Shown here: in pieces, positions 9,372 to 21,635 of the stretch
How positions within the stretch are numbered: position 1 is the stretch's first letter
Layout of the letters: each line of letters opens with the position of its first letter
From: Chytridium lagenaria
Taxonomy: Eukaryota; Chytridiomycota; Chytridiomycetes; Chytridiales; Chytridiaceae
DNA length: 64,000 nucleotides
Direction: 5' to 3'
Assembly (NCBI GenBank): GCA_025449115.1
Contig: JAHLKC010000072.1
Coordinates: 124,001-188,000, forward strand
Position numbers and translations under genes: made by a program
Notes under the pieces: generated by a model
Seen by the model: only the letters and a program-made list of their open reading frames with translations
The model's database searches: none
Told to the model about the DNA's origin: nothing

Positions 9372-11760
9372 ATGCCTTCATCGTCCTCATCATCCCCTTA
9401 CTGCTGCAACTCTCAGCGATCAGTCATGAGTAGTGGTGGTATGGCTGGTCCTTACTCCCGGATTCTATTGCTGGCAGCAGCAATGGCAGCTCTACAACCA
9501 TCAACCATCCTCGTCAACGCCCAGGACGAGCAACAACCAGAAACTCCAGGAGACCCCCCTCAACAACAAGAACCAGATCAATCGACACCTGAAGCTTCTA
9601 CATCATCAGAAACCCCATCCTCCACCTCTGCCCCGCTTTTACTTCTGCCACCTCTACCACGACTGTCGCGGCACCGACGAGGAAACCTGATAATGCTTGG
9701 GGTTGTTCAACGGCTGATGAGAATGCGGCGCCTATTCAGAGCTTTAAGATTGTGAATCAGTCGCCTTTTAGTGTACAGTTGTTTAAGGTGGAGAGCTCTT
9801 GTGCGGAAACGGGGTCGACCGTCTTTGCGTCAAATACTTTTATTGAACAGCCTGTGTTGGCCAATGAGGTAATATAATCAATTTATGAGATATGAGGTGG
9901 GCGGTGGGATGATGAGTGGGATGAGAGAAGCGAGCAGTATAGGGGTGTGTGATTTTTTTACGAGCTAAGCGAGGATTCTCCTTTCTTATAGAGAGCAAAA
10001 GCCAGGACATATTTCTTTTTAGATCTGATTATAATTTAAGAGGGAAAGTGGAATAATCTCTCCTGCGGGCAGACACTAATAGGCGCTGTTATTTATTATT
10101 TAGTTTATCGTCCACGAGATGATGACTGCTTTTGCAATCTACAATTATTTACAAACCGTCCTACTTGTTTCTACTTTGAATTATCTATTATAATACTCAC
10201 CCTTGCTTCTACTTTAAACAAAGGTCTACATTGCGAGAAGATCCGACTCACTGACCGTCGTTGACGGCATCGTCATCCGCGCGGGCGCCACACAATGGGT
10301 AATCAGCTCCCAATCAACCGTTGGCAACACCACCACTGCCGCCGATGTTCGTCCCACCACCTCCGCCGTCACCACCACCCCCGCCGCTGCTGCCAGCTCC
10401 TCCTCTAGTTCAACCACATTTATTATCATCGGTGTCGTTGCTGGTGTCGCCGTTATTGGCGCTATCCTTGCCGCCGTCCTTATTCTCAGAAGAAGGAGAA
10501 GAACCACCTCGAAAGGAAACAACGCTGGTCCTTACGGTCCATACGGTAAGAAATTATTTTTCGAATCACGCTCACATTTTATAGGCTCCGACGTGAAGTT
10601 AAGCACCCTTAACCGCCCTGGAGCTGGAGCAGGTATTACAACACCCGGATCCACCTATGATCCTTCTAAACCCCCCAACACCCAATTCCGCGCCGGCGTT
10701 GATGCCTATGGCGATTTCCCCGTCCAAAACATGCATGGCACGGCCCATGGTCGCAACCAATACGCCGCCGCTGTTGCCGCCCAAAACAACGGTCTTGCTA
10801 ACCAAACTACCAAGAAAAAGGGCATCAATTTCTCTCCTGACACACAATTTGATTCTGGCGAGCGTGGTGGTGGCGGCGGGAAGTTTGGAACATTGGGGAC
10901 GTTTGGAAGGAAGAAGACGGCGAATGAAACTTCGGATGCATATGGTACGATGAATAGTGGTGGAGAGGCTGCGCCGGATTTCGTGGTGACCCCGCCGACG
11001 TTAAGGAAACCCAAGCAAGCCATCAACACATCCAAGGCAGCGCGACGTGCGTCTCTAGCATGGTGGGCGGCCCTGGTGTTCAGCAACAACGCATGCAACA
11101 GATGAACGGGAATCAACAGCAGGGTGGTCATCAACCGGAACTTCCGTTTGATGAGAACGATGAAGGGAGTGACGGATACCCTACTCATGGTGGGGACACC
11201 AAGGACGTGTGGGGATGAAACCTGGCGCAGGTAATGCGAATGGTGGGACTGGGTTCTTCCAAACCGTTTCAAGGACGGTGGGGACGTTGGGTGCTGGAGC
11301 GGGGTCCGCCAACAATTTCGATTATTATGATCAGACTCGTCAGGATGAGATGAGTTATTTGCAGGAAGACCCCAACTCCATCCCTGCGCCGTCTGCGATG
11401 GGTCCTGGTTCCCGTCTCCGTGTGATCCACGCACACAAGGCGGAACTTGAGGATGAGTTGACGCTTTACCCTGGCGATGCGATTGTGTTGTTGGAGTCGT
11501 ATGGGGATGGATGGTGTCTTGCACGATGTGTGAGATCGAGGACACATGATCCTGAGAATGCGCATATTCCTACGGATGCATCGAATGTGGGAGAGGATGG
11601 GATGGTGCCGATTGCTTGTTTGGATATCATGCAGACGGCGAGGATGAGTGTTGCGGTGCCGGAGGATGGGTTGAGGGCAAAGAGGGGTAGGAGTTTGATG
11701 AGGCCTGAGAGTGTGGCGATTTTCGCGGCGGCTGGGAGGGATCTGTCAAAGTATAATTAG
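9372..11760 (+). CDS. Single-pass membrane protein with C-terminal SH3 domain
   Basis: Exon 1 begins at ATG 9372 with an N-terminal hydrophobic leader (ILLLAAAMAALQPSTILVNAQ) and a Gln/Pro/Ser/Thr-rich ectodomain with WGCSTADENAAPIQSF. Introns are at 9869-10223 (355 bp, long for this window) and 10546-10584. Exon 2 encodes a Thr/Ser stalk, one membrane helix (TTFIIIGVVAGVAVIGAILA) and a basic stop-transfer RRRRR. The cytoplasmic part is Gly/Asn/Gln-rich and ends in an SH3 domain: RLRVIHAHKAELEDELTLYPGD, then GDGWCLARC and EDGMVPIACLD. This topology suggests a surface sensor or scaffold, as in fungal SH3 membrane proteins; no specific orthologue is claimed. The frame shifts near 9634, 11056 and 11215, each equivalent to one missing base. 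Confidence 0.75.
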
Positions 11761-12257
11761 GTGGACTCGTAGGAGTACAAGTTGGTGTGGGTGTGGGGAA
11801 GGGGTGTCGTATCTTATCTTATGGAAACCATTCGTTTACTTTTTTTCGTTATTCGTCTTTCTTCGATGCGTTTTTGTTTTTGTTGAGCCTTGCTCTTTTT
11901 TTCTATGGTTTATTCTTCTTCTTTCCTTGTCATTGTCGTTTTGGGTTTTATCCTTCCTTTTTCTTTACACTCGTTTCGTTTTGTTGTCCGTTTCTCGGTT
12001 ACCTTCTATAGACTTATGCTTTTTTTTTTTGGACTTGTACTATTTGAAATGAGAAGCCTCTAACATAACTCATTTATTCTACAATGTGGATTTTGTGATG
12101 GTTTTACGAGTAGCTGCCGCCTCGCCTACCTAGACCAATTGTAAATGTTTTTTACGCATTTTCTCCAAAGACAAGCAAGTCCAAAAAAATTTACAGAAAA
12201 CGAAGAAAAAAACCTCAACCAGCACCCCTCACCTCATTGCAACGCATCACTCCCGTC
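11761..12257. other. 3' UTR and short intergenic region
   Basis: T-rich trailer after the SH3 gene, then a spacer to the next start codon. No gene or RNA recognised. Confidence 0.5.
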
Positions 12258-12983
12258 ATGACACTCGAAGATCCCGTCGATCGGTCACCGGCAACCGCTG
12301 AATCCTCAAAGTATTTCCGCAAAGACCTTGGAACCTTACGCCCAACAACCTGGGCCAACTCCGAGTTCTCCATGCATCATTGTACGAGGAGACGTTGCGG
12401 ACAAGTACTTTACTGATGCGTTGGAAAGTGGGGATGGATCCAAGTTTGGTAGGGATCGTCTGCATTTTGGTCTGGAGATTAATGAACGATTTAGCAATGT
12501 TTATGATATGCCTGTTGGAGCTTTGGTGTGCCGACGGGAGTTTGAGGATGGGAGTTTGGTGATTGTTGGAGCCAAGGCGGGAAGAAGGATGCGGCCAGGA
12601 AGACGAGGGGTGTGTGATGACCGTTGGAGTGCTGAAGCCTTATAGGAAATTAGGATTAGGTAATGATGTTTTTCTCTTCTCGATTCTTTTTCCTTTATAC
12701 TTTTTCGTATGGACGACGTTGTTGAGATTTTTGTTGGTTAAAGTATTTGGGAATGAGTGAAGATTAATGTGATTTACTGGGTGTAGGTACGGCGTTGTGA
12801 ACCACACGGTTGCGACGGCGAAAGCTGAAGAAACGGAATACGTTGATTTACACACATGTTTCTGTTGGAGATGAGGCTGCAAAGGCGTTTTTTGGGAAAA
12901 GGGGGTTCACGGAGAAGGGGGTTGAGGGCTTAGCGAAGGATGGGAAAGTGCTGATGGTGATGGAATTGGAGGGCGATGCTTAG
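12258..12983 (+). CDS. GNAT N-acetyltransferase, NAA50-like
   Basis: Likely N-alpha-acetyltransferase of the NAA50 (NatE) type, which acetylates nascent Met-starting N-termini at the ribosome using acetyl-CoA. Order of conserved pieces: LGTLRP...QLRVLH near the N-terminus, DKYFTDALESGD, PVGALVCRREF, then MTVGVLKPYRKLGLG, which holds the Q/RxxGxG/A-type acetyl-CoA loop. An intron at 12660-12786 interrupts that loop. The last exon has HTHVSVGDEAAKAFFGKRGF, matching the GNAT alpha4 region. Stop TAG is at 12981-12983. The frame needs corrections near 12340, 12585, 12610 and 12797 (TTGTGAAC for TTGTTGAAC), all one-base events. The family is clear; the NAA50 subtype is likely but not certain. Confidence 0.7.
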
Positions 12984-13523
12984 ACGATGATAATAATAAA
13001 GATACCGCGTTGAAGTTGGGTGTTGGGTTATAAATTTGGTGCATGTGTTAAAGGATGATGGCGCTTGTTGAGACGCTGTGTGCTTTGTGTGTAGAAGGAC
13101 ACGTCCTGGTTTATTTTGCATGTCTCTTCAAAAACAGAAGCCATGGATAATGGCGTTTTGAGGTGTTTTGTTATTTACATGAGTGTAAATACATTCCTGA
13201 AAAAGAGCGTGTAAGATCACGGTGTAGACAGCTAGCTAGCCAGTCAGTCACTCTGTCAGTCAGTGTCCTTCGACGTCGACGACGACGACGACGACGACGA
13301 CGACGGATGAGTGAAGGTGACGGCCGTTACGCTCTTCCAGAAAGGAATTGAATTGGAGGAGGCGGGGAGAGCGTTACACACCCATTCAAACTCATTTGAG
13401 CGTTGACTTTCCTTCCTCATCCAAAAGACACTTGCTCAAAAATCAACCCATCCATCCATCCCCCCCGATCTACGCATATCACCTCCTCTTCCAACGTCAA
13501 ATACAACTACAACAGCGTTAGCG
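12984..13523. other. Intergenic region, promoter side of SYLF gene
   Basis: Contains the (GAC)9 tract and CCATCCATCC-rich sequence just before the SYLF start codon. No other gene seen. Confidence 0.5.
13278..13304 (+). repeat. (GAC)9 microsatellite
   Basis: Nine perfect GAC units in the intergenic region between the acetyltransferase and SYLF genes. Confidence 0.9.
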
Positions 13524-15278
13524 ATGCCCGTCCTAACAGCCGGCGAAGAGTGTCAGATGGCCGCAAGGTCTTTATCAGCCTTCACAGGCACTGGAGCACC
13601 AGGAACTGGGATACCAAAGTAAGTTTGAACTAGAAAACTGGTTTACAACCTCTCACATCCCTTCGCGTTTAACTGACTGATCGTTCCTTACAGGAACTTC
13701 ATCACTATGGCTATGGCCATTGCGATCGTGCGGGGTGGTGCTGGTGTTGCCGTCGTACGTCTCAAGACAGGAGGTACCTTCCAACTGTCCTTCTTTGCGA
13801 TCTTCTAACCACCCCAATGTTCTCTTGTAGAATGGTCCGCCCCCTGTGCTATTATGCTGGAAAATCCTGCTGGTGATATCAAGACTGAGCAGGATACAGT
13901 GTTGCTTTTCATGAGTGAAAACTCGGTCTTGTCGCTTGTTGCGAGGACGAGAATGATTTTGGGGTCGACACATCGTTTTGCTTGTGGTGGACTCGTGGGG
14001 AACCCGATCATTGATGGGAGTAATGGTAAGTACAATCTTTTCTTTTGAGGGGCGTTGATTTGGGTGGAGCTTGTATTGCTTTCCCCGTCGTTCATATTTG
14101 CCTTGACGTATCAATTTACCTTCCTTTTTTCTTAGACGTCTATGTCTACGTCCGCTTCAACAACACCTTCACCCCTGCCAATCTCGTTCTCTCCGCCATG
14201 ACAGGCTGGGGCGTCCGTGAAGACATGGACCGTCATTCCCGCTGGCACGGCGCCGATGTTACTTGGGCCGATGTCTTGATGAACAAGATTACAGTTGATA
14301 GATCATCTATCGGCAACGCTCTTTACCTTGTGATCAATATCGCGGCGGGGGGTAGCTCAACAGGCGTATTTGAGATGAATGGAAGAAAGAATTTTGCGAA
14401 TTTGGAAAAGTTGCCGGTGAGGAAAGGGTTGGACCAGCAAGGAGGTGCAGGTAATTACAGGTTGAATTACTCTGGGCATTGTTAAAAAAGCCCTTTCATT
14501 TATTACAACGCTTGAACCTCTAACCATCACCTTTTAATTTATTCTTTAGCCTCACCTACCCAAACCGCAACTTCATCCCCGCGATCCCTGCAACATCCAG
14601 CCTCCCGCACAAATGACCCCTCAATCCATCCAACAGATGCAGATCACCCCTCAACTCTTTCTTCAACTTCAACAAATGCCTCCTCAACAGGCTCAGTATA
14701 TCTTCCAACACCTCACGCCTCAGCAGATGCAACAGATCCAGCAGTTGCAGATGTATCAGGCCAGGCGCAGCAAGTGCAACAGCAGCAGGTAACCTTTATT
14801 CTCTTTCACAAGCTTTATTAATTTATTTTGCTATTATAGATGGCATCTTCACCCGCTATATCCGCCACTTCGTACACACCTTCAAAACCTAAATATATCC
14901 TCCCTTGGTCTCTCCTCCTGCATTCAGTGTCCCCCAAACCCCCTCCTATCAAACCCCGACCCAATCCACTTACCCCTACCAAGTGCAACAACCTCCCCAA
15001 CCCACCACCCAACAATCCTTCGGCTTTAACTCCCCCGACATTCATCTTCAACGTCATCAAGAACTCTTGACTCAGCAACAGCAATTCCAGAAACAGAGGG
15101 AGGAGGCGGAGGAGATGACGAGGAAACTGGAGATGCAGAGCAAACAGTTGGAGATGCAGAGGATGGCTTTGGAGAAAGAGCAGGAGGCTTTGAGGATGGG
15201 AGTGTTTCCGGGGGGAGTGGAGGGGGAAGTGGAGGCGGAGCGAACGTGCAGGCTTTTGGGGGCTTTTATAGGCAGTGA
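13524..15278 (+). CDS. SYLF (Ysc84-type) lipid/actin-binding protein with Q-rich coiled-coil tail
   Basis: Exons: 13524-13618, 13694-13773, 13831-14035, 14136-14450, 14550-about 14790, and a final exon from about 14840. The first four exons form a SYLF (DUF500) domain: EECQMAARSLSAF, GIPKNFITMAMAIAIV, GGAGVAVVRLKTGEWSAPCA, ILGSTHRFACG, VYVYVRFNNTFTPANLVLSA, and HGADVTWADVLMNK. In Ysc84/Lsb3 and SH3YL1, SYLF binds phosphoinositides and actin at endocytic sites. Here no SH3 follows; instead there is a Gln-rich stretch (QQMPPQQAQYIFQHLTPQQM) and a coiled coil rich in Q/E/K/R near 15070-15200. The frame is clean through the SYLF exons but breaks in the Q-rich exons. The end is either TGA 15276-15278 (Gly/Ser tail) or 15351. 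Confidence 0.75.
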
Positions 15279-15691
15279 GATAGGGAGTTCTCATCTACCG
15301 GTGTTAACTTTTAGTATACCTCTTTGCGGTCGTGTTTTTGGAGGAAAATGATGTTACTTTTCTTCTTTTATTTTTCTGTTGCTGGAGGGTTGGTTTATTT
15401 TTTATAGTTTCCCGGACTGCTTGACGTTTGCGGTTTTTTGACACGACTGATGATGTCTTTTCTGTTGCTTTTTTGTTTTTGTTTTGCCCACTTTTCTCTG
15501 AGATTAATTAAACATCGTTCATGCCGTATTCTTTTTAGTTATTTTCTTACAACGTAGATGGGATTTTTATAGAGAGAGAGCTTTCAAAACCGCTTGAAGC
15601 TGTTCCTCAGGAATTGCGGATGAATTTCTCAATCACATAGTTTGTTGATAATTGTCACATTGTGAATTGTCAACGTCCTTTGTTGTCAGTC

Positions 15692-18033
15692 ATGACGGAG
15701 CAACATCATCACGGCAACAGTCGTCGTCTCTCGAGCGTCTGTGGAGGAGGAGGAACACCATCAAGTCCCTCCATACTCCGCACAATCTTCCTCTCCATCC
15801 TCACCATCACCACAACGCTCATCCCCACCATATCTGCTCAAGTCACCTTTTCCACTTGCGACCAAACCCCCATCCCCGTCTACGATTTCGGCACCCTCCT
15901 TATCACCTCTAAATACATGAATATTGCCTTTGGACAAGGCTACACCGCACCTAATTACACTTACCAAGTCCTTCAATCCAACGATGTGTCATCTCCGCCT
16001 CCTTCTCCCACACCGATCTCCTCGCCAACACCGTCTCCTTTTCCCCCAACGTCCCCCTCCAATCCACCATCGCCACCAAATCCTCCGTCATCCAATTCCT
16101 CGCATCAGATCCCACGGGGAAGACGGCCCAATGTAATCTGAACCTTGAGATTCGGTTCGGTTTTGCACCACAGTTGGATGTGACGGCGAGTTTTGCGATC
16201 GTCACGTTTACGAATACACCTGTGGTGGTGGATAAGAATATTGTGTCGTTGAACGAGGCGCATGGACTTTCAATGTGGAATATGAATTGGACGAGTGTGG
16301 ATACAACGTTTAATCGGGGGACGCAGGGGAGGTTGGAGTACTTTACGGTGGCGAGTGGGTGGATTCCGTTTCCGATCACACAGCCGTTTCCTCATGTGAG
16401 TAAAAATCAACTTTGAGGTTTGACGTTTCTCTTTATAAGAATGTTTTTCGTATGTGACTAGAGTGATTAATTCACTGTGACGTTTTTGTGAGAGTGTTTT
16501 TCACGCAATGGGGATGGTTTTAAACAATGGTACAGCGTTTTATGGGGACGCAGGGGAGTTTTGGATCATAAAGTAGATTGAATGAAAAATAACCGCGAAG
16601 CGAGTTTATGGAGCATGTCGAGGAACCGTCTGCAGCCCGATACAATACTAGAATCTTTTGAACTTACATAACTCTTCTTACTATATCCAGGCCTGGATTG
16701 ACAACGCTGCCATCCGCTACAACCCCGTCAACTTTGTCGGTAGAGCCACCCTCTCCCTCCAACTCTCTGGCCGCAGCGCCACTGGTCTTCTCCCCATTGC
16801 CGGCGAACCCTTTATCGTCAATGTCACCATCACCTCATCCCAAGGCACGGCCGTCACAATCCAACCCACAGCCGCTCCACCCTTCTCTCAACTTCGCTGT
16901 CCAATCGTCACACCCGATCCCTTCCCATTCTCCTACAAAGCACCGTTCGGTCCTTTTTGCGGGTCATTCCAAAACAACACCGAACACGGATGTGACCTGG
17001 AATGCTCCGTTCCTTGGGATCCGTCTCGTCGCCAACACCAAAGCTGCCGCTAACATCACCTTTGGAACAGGAGTGAGACTTGCTCCCAACCAATTCCCAC
17101 CAGACTTGAACCGCACCCTCCAATTCGCTGGATTGATTGACTACGGCGCCTTCTACATCCACGTCACCCCTCCAACCGTTGGCATTAACTCCTTCACCCT
17201 CACCACTCCTGAACTCTCTTATGAGCAATCCATGTCTATTGTCTCCCCCTCACAAATCACCGGCTGGCTCGTAGACACCTCTACCCTGTTCTACGTGACA
17301 TCCATCCAATCCCCAGTACCCCGTCTCCGAACCATCCTCTACACCCCCGGAACATTCGTCTTCCTCGCTGGCGCGTCAGGATCCAACGCTGGAAACTCGA
17401 ATTTCGGTGTCAACTCGTTCCTGGGTCTTGGGGTGTCAAGACTTATACATTTGGGGGGAGCACGTATGGGAGCTTGACCGTCACTTTGAGGGCGGCGACG
17501 GATATGACGTTTACATTGGTGGAAGGGGGGCAAAACACTTGGAGTCCCGGGGGATTACGAGGCTGGCACATTACACTTTGACGACGACGGCGACGACGCC
17601 TTATAATTTCACATTGTCGTTTAATTGGAAGAAAGATGCTTTGATGTTGGCGAACATTGGACAGAGTTCTTTGAAATGGGGGTGAGTCTGCATTTCCATA
17701 TTCCCGTCTTCTTTTCTTCTTTGTCATGTTTATTCACTCCGTCTTCACTTCCACTTTGTCAACTGTAAAAAAAACTAACCCCGATTTATCTCAATTCTCA
17801 TTTAACCAAACCAACCATTCTTCAGTCTTTTCCAAAGCTCCATCGACGGCGGAAACTGGAACCTCACCAACTCTGCCATCCTCGACCCCTCCACCTCCAC
17901 CATCACCACAAACGTTATCACTCTCGGTCAATGGGCCGTGTTTGGAAGTCCCGGCAGCACCGCCTCCAAAACAATGTCGGGAACCTTCATCGCCATGACA
18001 GTAGCTTTCATGGCATTGACCATATCGTTGTAA
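15692..18033 (+). CDS. Secreted GPI-anchored cell-surface protein, family unrecognised
   Basis: ATG 15692 starts a long n-region and a hydrophobic signal (ILRTIFLSILTITTTLIPTI, then SAQ). The ectodomain has many NxT/S sites and beta-rich segments (LDVTASFAIVTFTNTPVVVD, TLQFAGLIDYGAFYIHVTPP). Introns are at 16396-16690 (295 bp) and 17682-17825. The C-terminus reads SPGSTASKTMSG then a hydrophobic end, TFIAMTVAFMALTISL, stop 18031-18033: a classical GPI-attachment signal. The protein is therefore probably exported and anchored to the plasma membrane or wall. The frame shifts near 16010, 16900, 17430 and 17550 by single bases, while flanking segments stay protein-like. I do not recognise a catalytic motif. 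Confidence 0.65.
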
Positions 18034-18139
18034 TAATTCCCTCTCTGTATACATCTCACTATAGAAATAAATAACTTTTTATGTAGTTGTTTGCTGTAAA
18101 CACGCAAGGGAACGGAAGGGGTAACAAGTATAGGGTAAC

Positions 18140-18888
18140 TCAGTAGGTTTCAGCGATGGACGCATCCTTGTCAATGGGGAAATCCTTTTTTTGAAGCTAC
18201 CAAAACCATTACAAACTTCGACTATAAAAAAACAAGGCACTCACAGTTTCCTTAAATGTCGCTCTAACATGTTCCAACATGTCCACAAGATCATCTAACC
18301 CCTTTTGCAACGCCTCGCTCGCCGTAATATCACCTGGGTAAGAAAAAACCCCCGCATCAGCACAAAGCAATCACGCAGGGTAACCTCCCCATACCGTTCG
18401 TTTGTATCCGAATGTTGATTTTGTATTCAGAGGGATGGGGGATGGAGTAACCGCAAAAGTTGACGTTAGGGCTGAGGAGAGCGGGGGTTAGATGAGGGGT
18501 TGAATGAGGATGGGGGTTTACTTTTTCATGATGACGTAGCGGAGAGAGTTGCCGAGTGTGTGGTCTTCGTCTCGAATGACAAAGGTTTTGGAGGATGGGT
18601 CGTCGTAGTCGGTTGATAACTGAAAGGATCGTACAAAATTGGATGTTGGGCATTAGGAGAAAGTGGGGATGCGGAAAGGAGGTAGGTGGAGAGACATAAG
18701 ATGACTTGGTTAGTTACAGTAAACCAGCATGCAAAGATGGCATGACGGACTCCGACATCAACAACAAAACAAACTGGGATGATAGCCAGCCTAACACATA
18801 AACCGACAGCATAACGCACCACTTCAATCTTTGGACCCTCGGTGTGCGGCACACCGGTGGTCTCCTCGGTCGGCTCTACCATAGACAT
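18140..18888 (-). CDS. RPC19: RNA polymerases I and III subunit AC19
   Basis: Shared alpha-like subunit of RNA polymerases I and III; it pairs with AC40 and nucleates assembly of both enzymes in the nucleus. Five exons on the minus strand, phases intact: 18888-18820, 18619-18522, 18471-18395, 18333-18245, 18196-18140. The diagnostic core is FVIRDEDHTLGNSLRYVIMK across exon 2, then NPNVNFCGYSIPHPSE and INIRIQTN in exon 3, matching the RPB11/AC19 family. Exon 4 holds ASEALQKGLDDLVDMLEHV, the C-terminal helix. Predicted length is about 125 residues, normal for a short AC19. No frame errors were seen. Only 97 bp separate its start codon from the stop of NCA2 upstream on the same strand, so its promoter must be very compact or overlap the end of NCA2. 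Confidence 0.9.
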
Positions 18889-18985
18889 CTTCGGCTATCT
18901 AACTTTGTCTGGAACAGCAAAAAAAAAAACACTAACGGACAATTCTATATTCATTGTAATAAACATGCAAAAAACAATGCTAGAT

Positions 18986-21083
18986 TCACGCTCTATCCCT
19001 CAACGCCATAAACATCAACCCTTCCTTCATCCTCATCAACGCCGCATTCTTCCTCCCAACCATTGCATCGATATCCGTCAAATCCTTCAAATCCTCCAAC
19101 ATGGCGGCACCTTCCCTCGTCTTGACGTTGGACGTGATGACGGACCTGAGTTGCGCGATTTCGCAGATGAGGAGACCGGATTCGAGAGGTGCTATGCGGG
19201 TGTGAGTAGTAGGGTTTTCGACATGTTCGGAGCTACGGACAAGGATGGTTTCGATTTGTCTGTAAAAAACAAACTGTCAGAATGGTATCTTAATAGAGTA
19301 TTTAACCTCAAGCTGGCTCTGACAACATCAACAACGCGTCCCATGCCTACAGCTCTTTGACGTCGGATATAAGCTTCAACTTGAACCGTTCCAAAGTAAA
19401 TAAGGAGGAGTGTTGGCGCGACAGCGAGGAACGCAAAGTTGAGTTCGTTGGCTTTCAACAGCTTGTCCAATGCAGACATGGCCAATTCAAGGTCCACTTT
19501 CCCCTTTTGAACTTGAATGAGTAGGGAACGGATCAAGTCACCTTTTGATATTCAATACGCAAATTTAGTATAAACAGAGACGACAAGACGAAGAAACAGC
19601 GAGAAAACCGGTTGGGGAGCGGGGAAGGAAAAAGAAACATACCGCTCAAGGCTTTCTGAAGAGGACTCTTAATGTCCTCTTCATACCTCTCCAACACAAC
19701 CGTCAAGTCTCCCCTCTGCACACTCTGCGCAAGCGCCTCCAAAGCATCTCCACCAACCACAACCCCATGGTCCTTGGCAAAAGCCACTACCATCCTTTGC
19801 AGACTCTCCAAATCCGAATTCAAACTCTCACTCCCCATCAAAGCAAGTCTTCCCTCCTTATGACGGATTGTTTCCAAGATATCCCGGATCGGACGGACAA
19901 CCCATTCCACTGCAAAATTGTAGACGGTTTCAACGGTGGCGCTGTAGAGAGAGTGAATGTCAGAAAAGGAGATAGAGGAGCGCGCGAGGAGGTAGGCGGC
20001 GGTGGTTGCTGCAAAAGGCAGCCACGCGCGTTGGAGGAATGAGGGCGGGTTGAATGGGCGTTGAGAAAGGGTGAGGATTTGAGGGAGTTGTTTAACAATA
20101 TCGAGACACCGGAGGGTGCGTTGATAAAGATCTTTGTTGGAAACTTTGGTATGTGAGGACTTTGAGATGGTGGAAAGGAGGGCATCTGAGTCATTCAAAA
20201 CGTCATTGTAGACCTTCAAGAGTGAATCCTTTTCAGGAAATTCCTGATGCGATACAATCCGCTTCAACACAGCCTCGATGGTGAAAAGGTACTTCAGCGC
20301 AGCATCGCTTGAAATCGTCACCTCCTCGCTTTTTAATGGTGAAAACACCTCACAAAGTACACCAAGGTACCCCGCCCATCTTAAATTCAGCACCTCCAAC
20401 CCTTTCACCCGTCTGTCAATCCTCCTCTTTGCTGCATCCAGGAAGGTAGGCGGCTTGATGAGCGCCGAAGCGATTCCTAATCCGACTGTCGTGACTGATC
20501 GCCTTAAACGGAACGACACATCTTGGAAACTGCTCTTCCCATCCATTACTGATTCCCATATCCCTTTGACGAGCCGAACAGGAGCTTCCTCAACTGCATG
20601 GATAAATACCCTCCAAGGTGTCCCTTCCGTATACTTCCAATATCTTAACACAGGCGCCGCTTCGACACAAGCCGCCATCAAGACCGCCGCAACATGGTAA
20701 TTTAAAACCTCCAACGCCCTCACCAAAAAGAATCCCTCTGCATTCTCAACCTCCACCGTCTCTATCGTCACATCGACATCCCTCTCCAGATATCCCATCA
20801 CATCGGTGAGATGACGTTCAAGTAAATTCAGACTTGATGTTGGCCGGGTATGAACAATGGAGGTGATGGGAGGTGGTGGAGGGATGGATTGTAGAGCGTT
20901 AAGGAGGGAAAGAGATTTGCCGTCGAGGTATGGAATTTCAGGACCGCCGGGACCGATAGCGCTCCGGCCGCTTCCGTCATGAACGGAGCGACTAGCGATA
21001 GTTGCAAGTTGAAATAGCAGGTGCTCGTAATCTACTAACGCACTAGTGAGAAACAAACAAACGACGCATGAAGGCGCATTCAT
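18986..21083 (-). CDS. NCA2: NCA2-family mitochondrial outer-membrane-associated protein
   Basis: NCA2 (nuclear control of ATP synthase) affects expression of mitochondrial ATP6/ATP8 in yeast and is tied to mitochondrial lipid and membrane biology. Exons on the minus strand: about 21083-19643, 19541-19307, 19259-18986, with introns of 101 and 47 bp in frame. Family signatures: VEWVVRPIRDILETIRHKEG, SESLNSDLESLQRMVVAFA, GDLTVVLERYEEDIKSPLQ, then across the splice GDLIRSLLIQVQKGKVDLEL and ALDKLLKANELNFA. Two hydrophobic segments are visible (near WLPFAATTAAYLL and FLAVAPTLLLIYFG). The C-terminus has GLLICEIAQLRSVI and DLKDLTDIDAMVGRK. The start is uncertain: ATG at 21083 is in frame, but a short upstream exon is possible because the next 40 bp end in CTCACTAG. 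Confidence 0.9.
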
Positions 21084-21635
21084 ACCCGTACCATGGCCTT
21101 CTGGGGTCTTCATCGCATGCAAGTTGGTGTGATGACAAGCCAAAAAAAAAATCCGAAAACCACACAAATAGAAAATGATGCAAGAAACGCATAGTTAGTG
21201 GTGACCCACGCTCCATGGACTGCGGTTTGGATGGACGCAATCAACGAATGCTGTTCTCATAACCGTATCATGGGTATCTTGAGTATGCGTGGTATCCTCG
21301 TCTGAAGCTCGTTTTCTGCGCATCCCTATTGATTCGATGATCATCGAGTGACAACAAGAGTGCTGTCCTCGCGGTACTTTATAGCATTTGAATTTCACGA
21401 GAATATCCTGCACACTGAGCGCGTCGTTTTTCTATAGTCAAACCCGTCACGAAGAAATAAGAAAAAAGAAAGAGAGACAATCATAAAAGTGACGGCGTGC
21501 GCTTTCCACCGTTTCGCTCGTCGTCGTTCGTTGCTGGTGCTGCTTTTCTCGGCCTTTTCAAATTTCATTATTTGCTCTTCGGAATTTTTCCTCTCCTTCA
21601 ACCAGCCAAGCACAGCGACATCCCCCAAGAATACC
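21084..21635. promoter_or_regulatory. Divergent promoter region between NCA2 and SBA1
   Basis: About 550 bp between two divergently transcribed genes. Short minus-strand frames here may include a first NCA2 exon. Pyrimidine-rich on the side of the p23 gene. No defined motif can be assigned. Confidence 0.4.

Noticed and set aside
10706..11545. 279-codon minus-strand frame
   Set aside because: Lies opposite the SH3 gene exons, which show splice sites and domain similarity on the plus strand.
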